NCBI RefSeq assembly: GCF_002803605.1
Contig: NZ_PHRG01000010.1
Location: 1 to 49,165, forward strand
Length of the DNA: 49,165 nucleotides
Direction: 5' to 3'
Source: Acinetobacter pseudolwoffii
GTDB lineage: Bacteria; Pseudomonadota; Gammaproteobacteria; Pseudomonadales; Moraxellaceae
Shown: positions 1-8,508 of the stretch, piece by piece
Numbering within the stretch: position 1 is the first letter of the stretch
How the letters are laid out: each line of letters begins with the position of its first letter
Made by a program: the position numbers and the translations under genes
The notes under the pieces: generated by a model
Seen by the model: only the letters and a program-made list of their open reading frames with translations
Databases searched by the model: none
Told to the model about the DNA's origin: nothing

Positions 1-95
1 TAGGTAAAGTAGCAAGCTACTTTTCCCCGCTCGACTTGCATGTGTTAAGCCTGCCGCCAGCGTTCAATCTGAGCCATGATCAAACTCTTCAGTTT
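1..95 (-). rRNA. rrs: 16S ribosomal RNA, 5' end (partial)
   Basis: Read on the minus strand this is the start of a bacterial 16S gene: the AGAGTTTGATCATGGCTCAG primer site is followed by the conserved GAACGCTGGCGGC and ACACATGCAAGTCGAGCG blocks, then the V1 loop, and the gene runs off the window. The mature 5' end is placed near 95 by analogy with other 16S genes. Transcription is leftward, away from oriC. Its V1 hairpin differs from that of the copy at the right end. Confidence 0.97.
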
Positions 96-360
96 AAAAT
101 CAGTAGTAGCTTAAAGGCTACCAATCTTGGCTCATCAATTTTCTGACAAATATTTCTCAAATAAACTTCGAGTCATTTCTACCATCAATCAATGAAAATA
201 ATTTCGATCGATCAACCAGTAAAAATCCACACAAGTTGTTCTTCATAATCTCTTAATGATCTTTCTAACACCTCGTCAGTGCCAGAAGCTGGACTTCGAT
301 ATACTTAACAACTCAGCAATTTGCTTCGTTCGTTTCCGTCTATCTCGTCGGTATGGGTGC
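96..360 (-). other. rrn transcribed leader
   Basis: The leader between the predicted rrn promoter and the 16S 5' end is an almost exact inverted copy of 48692-48955. The copies differ mainly in a small hairpin just upstream of 16S (GTAGC / GCTAC at 106-121 here). Open reading frames in this stretch occur in both copies only because the leader is duplicated and are not treated as genes. Confidence 0.8.
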
Positions 361-388
361 ATTCTAGAGGATTTCAGAATCATTGCAA
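361..388 (-). promoter_or_regulatory. rrn promoter (sigma-70)
   Basis: On the minus strand a -35 TTGCAA (383-388) and a -10 TAGAAT (361-366) are separated by 16 bp. They lie upstream of the rrn leader, with a strongly AT-rich stretch (389-540) behind them that could act as an UP element. The predicted start (about 354) coincides with the point where similarity to the other rrn copy begins. Confidence 0.7.
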
Positions 389-838
389 CCCCCTATTCAC
401 TATATTTTTCACGTATGTCTTTTTTTTCTACAAAAAATCCTAAAAAATCGCTTTTTTATCTAATTTTTAAGCGTTTTTATGCAATAAATGCACTAAACAC
501 ATCATTTTATTTTTATAAGCCAAAATTTAATTAGACTTAAAAGCGATCAAAATAATAGCTAGAGTAGTAATTTTTGCTGTTTATCCTTAAATAATGCTTT
601 TTATCTCGTTCAACCCCCAGAAACAAAACCAAATCATGACATATTAGCGAAACCAACGATTCTCTCCTTTCGGCTTGGTAGTTCATTCGCACTTTTTTAG
701 TGAAACTTCTTATAAAAGCGTATCGGTATCTTAGGCTATAAAGATGTTATTCAATGATTTTGGTGTTTGGGTATAAGGCCGCACAAGCTTGCTTATCTAT
801 ATAGAGATAGAACATATCAGCAGGTTAATTCTATTCAG
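389..838. other. Intergenic, AT-rich rrn upstream region
   Basis: No convincing gene is seen. Positions 389-540 are extremely AT-rich, as expected upstream of an rrn promoter. Short frames, including a 48-codon one on the minus strand, lack a ribosome binding site and recognisable similarity. Confidence 0.5.
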
Positions 839-1126
839 TTACTTTTCCTGCTTGCGCTGCCCAAGCCAGTATTGCATGACTTCTATAATTATGTCTTTTT
901 TGCCCTGATAGTCTTCAGCAACAAAAAATAGTTTTGCACGTCGCGGTAAACGCTCTTCAATCAGGGAAAATAGATAGTAATTCGCAGCCAGATCAAGCTG
1001 CATAAATAAGTTATAGACAGGGATATAACGTTGCTGTTTTTGTTCGGCAGACTGATATTCAAATAAGAAACTTAAAATACAATCAATGTCTTCATCAAAA
1101 ATATTTTCTGTTGGATAGCGATACAT
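839..1126 (-). CDS. Hypothetical protein, 95 aa
   Basis: This is a small soluble protein of unknown function, rich in aromatic and charged residues (starts MYRYPTENIF, ends in a Lys/Glu-rich tail). No signal peptide, membrane segment or catalytic motif is visible. An AGAGGGGG purine tract just upstream of the ATG supports the start. It is a single gene between the rrn operon and a stretch with minus-strand terminators, so it is probably transcribed alone. It may be a genus-restricted protein, but I do not recognise the family. Confidence 0.55.
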   Translation of the reverse strand: MYRYPTENIFDEDIDCILSFLFEYQSAEQKQQRYIPVYNLFMQLDLAANYYLFSLIEERLPRRAKLFFVAEDYQGKKDIIIEVMQYWLGQRKQEK

Positions 1127-1298
1127 CGAACCCCCTCTGCTTTCTTTTTATATTGTGCTGTCTTTTGCGAACCAATATAGTCAGCCACCCTTTAGCTAGC
1201 AAAACAACACTTAATTAGAGGATGAATTCTAGGTGGAATGCCCTCTCCAAGAAAATAATACCTGCGATTTTAAAGGTTCAGAATGAAATCGCTACAAA

Positions 1299-1321
1299 TA
1301 AAAAAGGAAGAGATCTCTCCC
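1299..1321 (-). terminator. Terminator-like hairpin
   Basis: On the minus strand a GGGAGAGATCTCTTCC stem region with one G-U pair is followed by a T tract. The stem is largely palindromic with little loop, so efficiency is uncertain. Confidence 0.4.
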
Positions 1322-1394
1322 AAAATCTCCTCCTTAGAATTGAATCTTTACCCGATCCATTATGTCATTATTATAGTTATTCACTTTAAAGCTT

Positions 1395-1420
1395 AAAAAA
1401 GAGTCTCTTGGGGAAGAGAC
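1395..1420 (-). terminator. Intrinsic terminator (minus strand)
   Basis: A perfect 7-bp stem GTCTCTT / AAGAGAC closes a 4-nt loop and is followed on the minus strand by TCTTTTTT. No coding gene ends immediately upstream of it on that strand. Confidence 0.6.
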
Positions 1421-1599
1421 CTTATAAATTGTGGAGTTGTCTTATTATCACCCTCTAGATGCTTTGAACCAATTCTCTAGATGAATAAATCCTATAGATA
1501 ATAAACCCGAAAAGCAAGCAATTTGGGAAAATTTAACTCTTGTTTTTATAGGGTTTTTTTTGAAGTTGCTTATTTGCTTTATGAATATAGAACATCAAT

Positions 1600-1626
1600 A
1601 AAAAAGCAGACCGAAGCCTGCTTTTA
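1600..1626 (-). terminator. tyrS terminator
   Basis: The stem AAAAGCAG / CTGCTTTT lies just after the tyrS stop, with A and T tracts on either side. It could work in both directions. Confidence 0.7.
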
Positions 1627-1647
1627 TTTCAATAACTTATCAATTTT

Positions 1648-2862
1648 TTAATCGGTAAAAGTAACTTTCGCAATCGCTTTTTTGCTGGCCTGAACGATCA
1701 AGGTCAGATTTTCCTTAACCGAATAAGAACTATCTACAGTGTGCCAATCCACTTTCACCGCGCCACGACCTAAAGCATCTTTGGCTTGGGCCGCATTCTT
1801 GGTCAAACCTGCTTCACGTAAAATTGAAGTAATAAAGATTTCACCACCAAACTCACCACGTGAAATAGTCACTTCTGGCGTACCTTCCGGTAATTCACCC
1901 TCAGTAATGATATTACCCGCACCTTTATGTGCATGCGCAGCAGCGTCACTTCCGTGGAAACGCTCAACCAGCTCCAGCGCAAGAATCTTTTTCACCTCTT
2001 GAGGATTACGGCCTTCAGCAATTTCTTTTAGCAACTGCTGAATTTCTTCAATTGATTTAAAGCTGAGCAGATCAAAATAACGCTCAATCAATGCATCCGG
2101 CATTGAAAGCACTTTTTGATACATCGCACCTGGCGCATCAAATACACCAATATAGTTGCCTAAAGATTTAGACATTTTATTCACGCCATCTAAACCTTCA
2201 AGAATAGGCACCGTAATACACACTTGTGCTTCCTGATCATAACGACCTTGTAGCGTACGACCCATCAACAGGTTAAAGGTCTGGTCTGTACCGCCCAACT
2301 CTACGTCCGCTTCTAAAGCCACCGAATCATAACCTTGTACCAATGGATACAAGAATTCGTGAATCGCGATCGGCTGTTGACTGTTATAACGCTTGGTAAA
2401 GTCGTCACGCTCCAACATACGCGCCACAGTTTGCTGTGATGCCAATTGAATTAAATCAGCCGCGGTTTTTTGTGCAAACCATTCCGAGTTAAATACAACT
2501 TTGGTTTTGTTTGGATCAAGAATTTTAAACACTTGTTCTTGATAGGTTTTTGCATTTTCTAAAACTTGTTCACGTGATAATGGTGGACGTGTAGCACTTT
2601 TACCTGTTGGATCACCGATCATCGCCGTGTAGTCACCGATCAGGAAGAATACTTCGTGGCCCAAATCCTGAAATACTTTTAACTTGTTGATGAGAACCGT
2701 ATGACCTAAGTGCAGGTCAGGCGCAGTTGGGTCAAAACCTGCTTTAATTTTTAATGGACGATTCTTTTTTAATTTCTTAAGAAGGTCTTCTTCAGAAATA
2801 ATTTCATGGGTGCCTCGTTGAATGAGGGCAAGTTGTTCTTCAGCCGGCAGGAAATTTGACAT
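1648..2862 (-). CDS. tyrS: Tyrosine-tRNA ligase
   Basis: TyrS charges tRNA-Tyr with tyrosine in the cytoplasm. The 404-residue protein has the class I aminoacyl-tRNA synthetase signatures: HLGH at residues 51-54 and KMSKS at 229-233. It also has a GGTDQ tyrosine-pocket segment near 190 and a C-terminal S4-like RNA-binding domain ([11 protein letters not shown] region). The length fits the shorter bacterial TyrS type 2. The ATG at 2862 ([10 protein letters not shown]) is preferred over an in-frame TTG at 2874. It is transcribed away from anmK, with about 80 bp between them. Confidence 0.95.
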   Translation of the reverse strand: MSNFLPAEEQLALIQRGTHEIISEEDLLKKLKKNRPLKIKAGFDPTAPDLHLGHTVLINKLKVFQDLGHEVFFLIGDYTAMIGDPTGKSATRPPLSREQVLENAKTYQEQVFKILDPNKTKVVFNSEWFAQKTAADLIQLASQQTVARMLERDDFTKRYNSQQPIAIHEFLYPLVQGYDSVALEADVELGGTDQTFNLLMGRTLQGRYDQEAQVCITVPILEGLDGVNKMSKSLGNYIGVFDAPGAMYQKVLSMPDALIERYFDLLSFKSIEEIQQLLKEIAEGRNPQEVKKILALELVERFHGSDAAAHAHKGAGNIITEGELPEGTPEVTISRGEFGGEIFITSILREAGLTKNAAQAKDALGRGAVKVDWHTVDSSYSVKENLTLIVQASKKAIAKVTFTD

Positions 2863-2942
2863 CACAAAATCCAATACATCAGTTACTCAATTTGTGCGAT
2901 ATACTAACACTTTTTCAGCATATTGCAGGCTTAAGAATAACC

Positions 2943-4070
2943 ATGACAGCGATCTATATTGGGGTAATGACCGGCACAAGCATGGATGGTGTCGATATTG
3001 TTGCTGCTTCTTTTGATCCTTTACAGCTTCATGCCACACTCACTTTGGCATTCGATCCTGACCTCCGGCATGAGCTAATGGCACTGACTTTGCCCGATGA
3101 CAATGAAATTGACCGTATGGGCAAGGCCGATGTGGCCTTGGCAGAAATGATTGGTCATGGTATCAACCAACTGATTGAAAACAACCAGTTAGATAAATCT
3201 AAAATTAAAGCCATTGGCTCACATGGTCAGACCATCCGCCATCGCCCTGAGCATGGTTTTACCCTGCAAATTGGTGACCCCAATATTATTACCGAAATCA
3301 CCCAGATTCCGGTGATTTCAGATTTCCGTCGTCGTGATTTGGCGGCGGGCGGTCAAGGTGCGCCATTGGTTCCTGCCTTTCATCAGGATATTTTCCAGCA
3401 TGACAGCATTCACCGGGTAATTTTAAATCTGGGCGGGATTGCTAATGTCAGCCTGTTACCTGCCGGAAAGCCTGATGATGTTTATGGCTTTGATACAGGG
3501 CCGGCCAATATTCTGATGGATGCCTGGTGCGCGCGTTATACCGGCCAGCCTTATGATGAAAATGGCAATTGGGCCGCTTATGGTACGCCGATTCGCAGCC
3601 TGCTGGATCGTTTACAGTCACACGAATTTTTCTCTAAAGAACCGCCTAAAAGTACCGGCCGTGAAGACTTTAACCTGGAATGGCTGGATGAACAGATTGC
3701 CGACTGGCGCAATGACCTGCAATACGATGAACTGGAAGATACCCCGGAAAATGTGCAGGCGACCTTATTAAAGCTCACTACTCGTGCCATTAAAAAAGCC
3801 ATTTATCGTTCTGGCATGGATACTGGACAAGTTTTCGTGTGTGGTGGTGGCGCTTATAATTCTTATTTACTTGAGCAACTGCGCTGGCGCTTACGCAAAC
3901 ATGAATGGAGCATACAAACCACGGCTGATTTGGGCCTCAGTCCGACCTGGGTAGAAGCCACCGCCTTTGCCTGGCTGGCGATGCGTTTTATCAAGCAACT
4001 CAATGGTAACCTGCCAGCGGTGACCGGTGCTTTAGGCTACCGTGTTCTGGGAACCATTACTGCTGTTTAA
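2943..4070 (+). CDS. anmK: Anhydro-N-acetylmuramic acid kinase
   Basis: AnmK phosphorylates 1,6-anhydro-MurNAc released during cell-wall recycling and opens its anhydro ring, giving MurNAc-6-phosphate. The 375-aa protein begins with the family signature GVMTGTSMDGVD, which binds ATP phosphate. It also has SHGQTIRHRP, the GGIANVS and GFDTGP segments, and VCGGGAYN near the C-terminus. The reading frame is open further upstream, but the ATG at 2943 gives the normal family N-terminus. It is convergent with an MltB-type lytic transglycosylase, whose product feeds the same pathway; mpl is 4.4 kb away. Confidence 0.95.
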   Translation: MTAIYIGVMTGTSMDGVDIVAASFDPLQLHATLTLAFDPDLRHELMALTLPDDNEIDRMGKADVALAEMIGHGINQLIENNQLDKSKIKAIGSHGQTIRHRPEHGFTLQIGDPNIITEITQIPVISDFRRRDLAAGGQGAPLVPAFHQDIFQHDSIHRVILNLGGIANVSLLPAGKPDDVYGFDTGPANILMDAWCARYTGQPYDENGNWAAYGTPIRSLLDRLQSHEFFSKEPPKSTGREDFNLEWLDEQIADWRNDLQYDELEDTPENVQATLLKLTTRAIKKAIYRSGMDTGQVFVCGGGAYNSYLLEQLRWRLRKHEWSIQTTADLGLSPTWVEATAFAWLAMRFIKQLNGNLPAVTGALGYRVLGTITAV

Positions 4071-4097
4071 ACCCGACCAGAGCAATCTAAAGTTATA

Positions 4098-4131
4098 AAA
4101 AAAGGTCTGCATTTATACAGACCTTTTTCAT
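4098..4131. terminator. Bidirectional terminator anmK / mltB
   Basis: The stem AAAGGTCTG (4101-4109) / CAGACCTTT (4119-4127) is flanked by A and T tracts between two convergent genes. Confidence 0.85.
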
Positions 4132-4143
4132 TTTCAATCTTAC

Positions 4144-5439
4144 TTATTGCATCATCAGTTTGGCATTTTCATTACGGAACGCACGCAGAATCTGCTGGCC
4201 GGCGCGGCCGGTCGGACTCAAGCCTAAACGCTGCTGTTCCTGACGAATCGCCTGACGGGTTTTATCACCGATCAGACCATCCACCGCACCAATGTCATAG
4301 CCACGATTTAGTAAAAATTGCTGAATCTCGCGACGTTCTGAACGCGAAGTACCCGCGTCATCGGTTGGCCAAGATGTGCTGAAGCTCCCTTTACCCTGTA
4401 AACGATCAGATAAATGCGCAATCGCCAAGGCATAACTTTCTGCTGCATTATAGCTATAAATGGCATCAAAGTTTCTAAAGACCAGGAACACCGGGCCATT
4501 TGGGCCGGCAGGCGCAAGCAAGCCAGCTTGAGAAGATGCTGATAAATTCCCTTGAATTAAAGGGGAACCATCGGCACGCACTACACCACGGCTAATCCAG
4601 CTATTCAGTGATTTTTTATTGCGACGGCCTTCATTTGAGATTGACATGCCTTGCGGGATTTTTACTTCAAAGCCCCAAGGCTGTCCGGTCTGCCAACCAC
4701 GCTTGCTTAAAAAGTTGGCGGTTGATGCCAAAGCATCCGGAATACTACTGACCAGATCACGGCGGCCATCGCCATCAAAATCGACCGCAAGCTCATCATA
4801 GGTCGATGGCATAAACTGGGTATGACCAAAAGCTCCAGCCCATGAACCTTTCAGCTGATCCTCTCGTACATCACCGCGCTGTAACAGTTTCATCGTGGTA
4901 AAAAACTCACCACGGAAATAACTCTGGCGTCGCCCTTCACAGCTCAATGTTCCCAGAGCCTGCAATAAAGGATAGCGACCGGAAATATCACCAAAATTAC
5001 TTTCTACACCCCATACCGCGACAATCGTTTCTGCAGGCACGCCATAGGCTGCGGAAACACGATTTAAGACTTCGCGATGTTGCTGTAATTTTTGCCGGCC
5101 GAGCTGAACCCGCTCTTCATCGACCAAACCAGACAAATAGTCCCAAATCGGGGTAGAAAATTCCGGTTGATAGTTTAAACGTTCAATTACGGAATAATCA
5201 GGCGTTAAATTTTGCGTATAACGGTCATAGCTGCCTGCACTAACACCTTTTGCTACAGCCTGACTACGTAAATTCGCCAAACAGTTTTGAAAATTATTCT
5301 GGGCAGGGAAATTTGACGGGCTGCTGGCCGCTGAAGGCAAAGTAGTCGTGTCGACACGCTGACCATTAATAATCAGCTCGGCATTTGCCTGAGAAACAGC
5401 CAAGAATAAAGAACCAACCACAAGCGCAAAACGTTGCAT
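4144..5439 (-). CDS. MltB-family lytic murein transglycosylase
   Basis: The protein is predicted to cleave the MurNAc-GlcNAc bond of peptidoglycan with formation of 1,6-anhydro-MurNAc. The 431-aa product has an N-terminal signal peptide ending near AQANAE. An SLT_2/MltB catalytic domain follows, with the likely catalytic Glu in GVESNFGD and the family blocks AGAFGHTQFMPSTY and VDFDGDGRRDL. A C-terminal peptidoglycan-binding domain of the PG_binding_1 type carries NRGYDIGAVDGLIGDKTRQA. No lipobox is evident, so it is probably soluble periplasmic rather than a lipoprotein. Convergent with anmK. Confidence 0.9.
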   Translation of the reverse strand: MQRFALVVGSLFLAVSQANAELIINGQRVDTTTLPSAASSPSNFPAQNNFQNCLANLRSQAVAKGVSAGSYDRYTQNLTPDYSVIERLNYQPEFSTPIWDYLSGLVDEERVQLGRQKLQQHREVLNRVSAAYGVPAETIVAVWGVESNFGDISGRYPLLQALGTLSCEGRRQSYFRGEFFTTMKLLQRGDVREDQLKGSWAGAFGHTQFMPSTYDELAVDFDGDGRRDLVSSIPDALASTANFLSKRGWQTGQPWGFEVKIPQGMSISNEGRRNKKSLNSWISRGVVRADGSPLIQGNLSASSQAGLLAPAGPNGPVFLVFRNFDAIYSYNAAESYALAIAHLSDRLQGKGSFSTSWPTDDAGTSRSERREIQQFLLNRGYDIGAVDGLIGDKTRQAIRQEQQRLGLSPTGRAGQQILRAFRNENAKLMMQ

Positions 5440-5577
5440 AAGACCCTTGAATATTTAGATTTTGAATTATGTTCCTAACATAGCAGCTCAATCTAAAAAT
5501 TAAAGCTCAAATAGGTAAATTTAAATTCATAATTTCTGCACTTTTGAATTCATTTTGTAGTTTTAAATTTAAATAAC

Positions 5578-5586
5578 TTATCCACA
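5578..5586 (+). promoter_or_regulatory. DnaA box, perfect
   Basis: TTATCCACA, 4 bp after the TTTRAATTYAAA copy at 5562-5573. It lies about 19 kb from oriC. Confidence 0.7.
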
Positions 5587-5671
5587 ACTTGTTTTTAAAT
5601 TCAAAAGCAGCGGCGCTGTTTGAATTTAAATTTAAAATCCAGGAAACAACCTTTAAATTCAAAACCTTCTT

Positions 5672-5680
5672 TGTGGATAA
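5672..5680 (-). promoter_or_regulatory. DnaA box, perfect (inverted)
   Basis: TGTGGATAA on the plus strand, 8 bp after the TTTRAATTYAAA copy at 5652-5663. It is inverted relative to the box at 5578. Confidence 0.7.
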
Positions 5681-6014
5681 CTTAACATAAACAGGATTAA
5701 TCAGATATTTATCAAGGTTTTATTTTGTGAATTAAAAACAGGGTGGCTTGATTTATTTTTAAATTTAAACTTTGAATTCAAAGTAGCGGTTTGAATTTAA
5801 ATTTATATTTTGAATTCATTTAAACTTTAAATTCAAAGACTGTTTTAAATTTAATATTTTAAATTCAAAGTATTTCTCTGTGGTCTGTGAATCTTCATTT
5901 AGACTCTTTTATGTATACGCAATTGTTTATTTTACAATCAATTGAAAAATATCATGATCCGATAAATGGCAGGCATTTTCGAAGAGGCGCAATCATGCCT
6001 GAATCTGGATAAAT

Positions 6015-6048
6015 AAAAAAGCGACCACCGAAGTGATCGCTTTTTTTA
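6015..6048 (-). terminator. purEK terminator
   Basis: A stem AAAAAAGCGA / TCGCTTTTTT with an inner CAC/GTG extension lies directly after the purK stop. Confidence 0.8.
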
Positions 6049-6063
6049 TCAGCAAGATAGCGC

Positions 6064-7185
6064 TTAAATGGTCATATCTTCGCTCAATGCCAGTGGATTC
6101 GGTAAAATCTTCGCCAGTTGACGGCATAAAGTCGTCAGCTGAGTACTGTCGGTTGGCATCAGGGTAATGTGACCAATCTTACGACCTTCACGCTCTGACT
6201 TGTTATACAGATGCAAATGCGCACCTTCTAAAGCCAGAACATCTGCAGATTTTGGATGCTGTCCGATGATATTCACCAGTACGCTTGGACGAATCACTTC
6301 CGTTGAACCCAGTGGCAGACCGGCCACCGCACGAATATGGTTTTCGAACTGTGAGCAGACTGCACCTTCAATCGACCAGTGCCCTGAGTTATGCACACGT
6401 GGTGCCATCTCGTTTGCATATAAGCCTTTGTCTGTCACAAACAGCTCAAGGGTCAAGACGCCCACATAGTTCAGATGATTGAGCAGGCGAGTAATGTAGT
6501 CCTGTGCGACCGGCTGCAAGTCTGCACTGTTCGGTGCAGGCACAATCGAGTGCGACAGGATGCCATTGTGATGATGATTTTCAGCCAGGGGCCAGGTTTT
6601 TACATCACCATTTTGACCACGTACCGCAATGATCGACACTTCACGTGAGAACGTCACAAAGCTTTCTGCAATCAGTTCACCGGCAGGGCCAAGTTCCGCC
6701 CAAGCCTGCTCAATTTGATCAGCACTCCGCAGGACAAATTGACCCTTACCATCGTAACCACCGCGAGAGGTTTTTAATACGATTGGTAAGCCCAGTTCAG
6801 CCACAGCAGCCTGTAAACCTTCAAGTGCAGTCACTGCTTTATACGGCGCAACAGGAATGTCGAGCGTATCAAACAGGGCTTTTTCAGACAGACGATGCTG
6901 TGCAATTGCCAAGGCTTGGCGTGGTGGATGCAGGTCTTTATTTTTCACCAGCACATCCACATCTGCAAGCGGGGTATTTTCAAATTCCAGACTGAATACA
7001 TCAGCACTGTCAATAAAATCCTGTAGACCATTTTCGGCCTTGCTGGAAATCACTTGACCGAGTGTCGCAGAAGGGCAATCCGTACTTGCTTCAAAGAAAG
7101 TACATTGAATATTCAATGGCAATGCCGCTTGCGCCATCATGCGCCCGAGCTGACCGCCGCCAAAAATACCGATGGTTTTATCCAT
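6064..7185 (-). CDS. purK: 5-(carboxyamino)imidazole ribonucleotide synthase
   Basis: PurK converts AIR, ATP and bicarbonate to N5-CAIR in de novo purine synthesis. The 373-aa protein has the N-terminal glycine-rich IFGGGQLGRMM, an ATP-grasp domain (KTSRGGYDGKGQF, then NEMAPRVHNSGHWSIEG with the catalytic region) and a short C-terminal domain. The length is slightly above the E. coli enzyme. It follows purE by 27 bp on the same strand, with a single terminator after it, so the two form an operon whose products catalyse consecutive steps. Confidence 0.96.
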   Translation of the reverse strand: MDKTIGIFGGGQLGRMMAQAALPLNIQCTFFEASTDCPSATLGQVISSKAENGLQDFIDSADVFSLEFENTPLADVDVLVKNKDLHPPRQALAIAQHRLSEKALFDTLDIPVAPYKAVTALEGLQAAVAELGLPIVLKTSRGGYDGKGQFVLRSADQIEQAWAELGPAGELIAESFVTFSREVSIIAVRGQNGDVKTWPLAENHHHNGILSHSIVPAPNSADLQPVAQDYITRLLNHLNYVGVLTLELFVTDKGLYANEMAPRVHNSGHWSIEGAVCSQFENHIRAVAGLPLGSTEVIRPSVLVNIIGQHPKSADVLALEGAHLHLYNKSEREGRKIGHITLMPTDSTQLTTLCRQLAKILPNPLALSEDMTI

Positions 7186-7212
7186 GATGTCTGTCCCGTA
7201 TGAAGCTTGGTT

Positions 7213-7725
7213 TTAGTTTTGACCAGGAATGTTATTGCTTGCCACTTTATCTGTTTGTGCCGCACGGAAATCTGCAACATTTTTCGCGATATCAGGGCGG
7301 GTCAGACCTAAAATTTGCGCTGCCATAATGGCTGCATTGGTTGCACCGGCAGGGCCAATCGCAAGCGTACCCACCGCAATACCTGCTGGCATTTGTACAA
7401 TTGAAAGCAAAGAATCGACGCCGTTTAAAATGGATGATTTGACTGGCACACCCAAGACTGGAAGATCAGTCTTTGCCGCACACATGCCCGGCAAATGCGC
7501 AGCACCACCAGCACCGGCAATAATCACCTGAATGCCACGATCACGCGCCTGTTCAGCATATTCAAATAAACGGTCAGGAGTACGGTGTGCAGAAACGACT
7601 TCAGCTTCAAATGGGACACCAAGCTGCTTGAGCATGTTGGCAGTATGTTCGAGAGTTGCCCAATCTGATTGAGAACCCATGATAATTCCTACTAGAGGAG
7701 CATCTTGTGCAGCAGCCGCATTCAT
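7213..7725 (-). CDS. purE: N5-CAIR mutase
   Basis: PurE rearranges N5-CAIR to CAIR, the step after PurK. The 170-aa class I enzyme shows IIMGSQSDW (substrate phosphate loop), VSAHRTPD with the catalytic His, and [12 protein letters not shown]. It is the first gene of the purEK operon. On the minus strand a TATAAT-like -10 sits near 7800-7805, without a clear -35. Confidence 0.96.
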   Translation of the reverse strand: MNAAAAQDAPLVGIIMGSQSDWATLEHTANMLKQLGVPFEAEVVSAHRTPDRLFEYAEQARDRGIQVIIAGAGGAAHLPGMCAAKTDLPVLGVPVKSSILNGVDSLLSIVQMPAGIAVGTLAIGPAGATNAAIMAAQILGLTRPDIAKNVADFRAAQTDKVASNNIPGQN

Positions 7726-7924
7726 TGCAAATTTTCCAGAGATTAAAGTAACAAAAAATAAATCTCGACGAGAGAGCCAAGCTTTAATAGGAGGTGCTTA
7801 TTATAGACTGATTTTTCAGCTTCATAAAATTTAACGGTCAAAGCAAGGTTCGATTTTTCTTATTTTTTTGGCAGAATATTAAAAACTGGAATAAAAATAG
7901 GCCTGTAGTCTGCAAAGCTTTCGA

Positions 7925-8272
7925 TCAGGAAGTTCTGAAGACAAAATACACACATCCGCACAGACACAAGGCTGCCCAGAGATAATCCAGTTTAAAGGGC
8001 TGCTTAAACATGAAAATCATAAAAGGCACAAAGACCAGCAAGGTCACCACTTCCTGAGTGATTTTCATTTGCCCCACGGCCAGTCCCTGCTGTGCCAGTA
8101 ATCGGGTGGCCGGAATCATCAGGCTATATTCAAACAGGGCAATCATCCAGCTGAATAAAATTGCCTGCCACAACGGCGCATCATGCGGTAAAAATTTTAA
8201 ATGCCCATACCATGCCAAGGTCATAAAGCAATTGGCAATTACCAGAAGAAATAAAGCCGGTAACATCGGCAT
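7925..8272 (-). CDS. DUF486 / DMT-superfamily membrane protein
   Basis: The 115-aa protein consists almost entirely of four hydrophobic segments (about residues 4-20, 35-55, 75-92 and 95-112), matching the small DUF486 branch of the drug/metabolite transporter superfamily. The first segment includes the NCFMTLAWYGHL block. Substrate is unknown. It is a single gene between purE and the divergent mpl. Confidence 0.75.
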   Translation of the reverse strand: MPMLPALFLLVIANCFMTLAWYGHLKFLPHDAPLWQAILFSWMIALFEYSLMIPATRLLAQQGLAVGQMKITQEVVTLLVFVPFMIFMFKQPFKLDYLWAALCLCGCVYFVFRTS

Positions 8273-8508
8273 GTACTCTGCAAAAAGATCGGGTTTATTC
8301 TACGATTTATTTTGCAAAAAGATATTCTCTAAATTTGAAATTTTCTCTGAATTTATCCGTGAAACAGGATTTAAAAATTCCCGCAGCAATGCTTGAACTT
8401 TGACTATCTTTTCCGTGTAAGCCTTGCTATCGTTGCTTGCAAATTGAATAAATCATGATAACCGCACCAATATAAGGTGATGGGTCAGACAGGAACGGAG
8501 TGAAGTAG

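Larger units (their letters stand above)
1127..1647. other. Intergenic stretch with three terminator-like hairpins
   Basis: No protein gene is visible. Three minus-strand terminator-like hairpins are present (1299-1321, 1395-1420, 1600-1626), listed separately. The spacing leaves room for a short minus-strand RNA between the tyrS terminator and the middle hairpin. Confidence 0.4.
5520..5869. repeat. TTTRAATTYAAA palindrome array (oriC-like cluster A)
   Basis: This gene-free AT-rich stretch contains ten exact matches to the palindromic consensus TTTRAATTYAAA, starting at 5562, 5594, 5619, 5625, 5652, 5758, 5771, 5790, 5826 and 5858. Degenerate copies start at 5520, 5543, 5809 and 5844. Two perfect DnaA boxes lie among them. 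The same motif occurs in oriC (24450, 24696) and downstream of gyrB (31769, 31806, 31825). It lies upstream of the mltB-like gene, so an operator role there is the alternative to an origin-related one. Confidence 0.8.

Noticed and set aside
256..534. 92-codon plus-strand frame over the left rrn leader
   Set aside because: It lies antisense to the rrn leader and its first 34 codons recur in the right leader only because the leader is duplicated; no ribosome binding site.
2856..2942. N-terminal extension of anmK
   Set aside because: Family alignment starts at MTAIYIGVMTGTSMDG; the extension overlaps the tyrS start.
6650..6670. Third parS-like core CTTCACGTGAGAAC in purK
   Set aside because: Only the central CACGTG and a few flanking bases fit; outer half-site bases do not.
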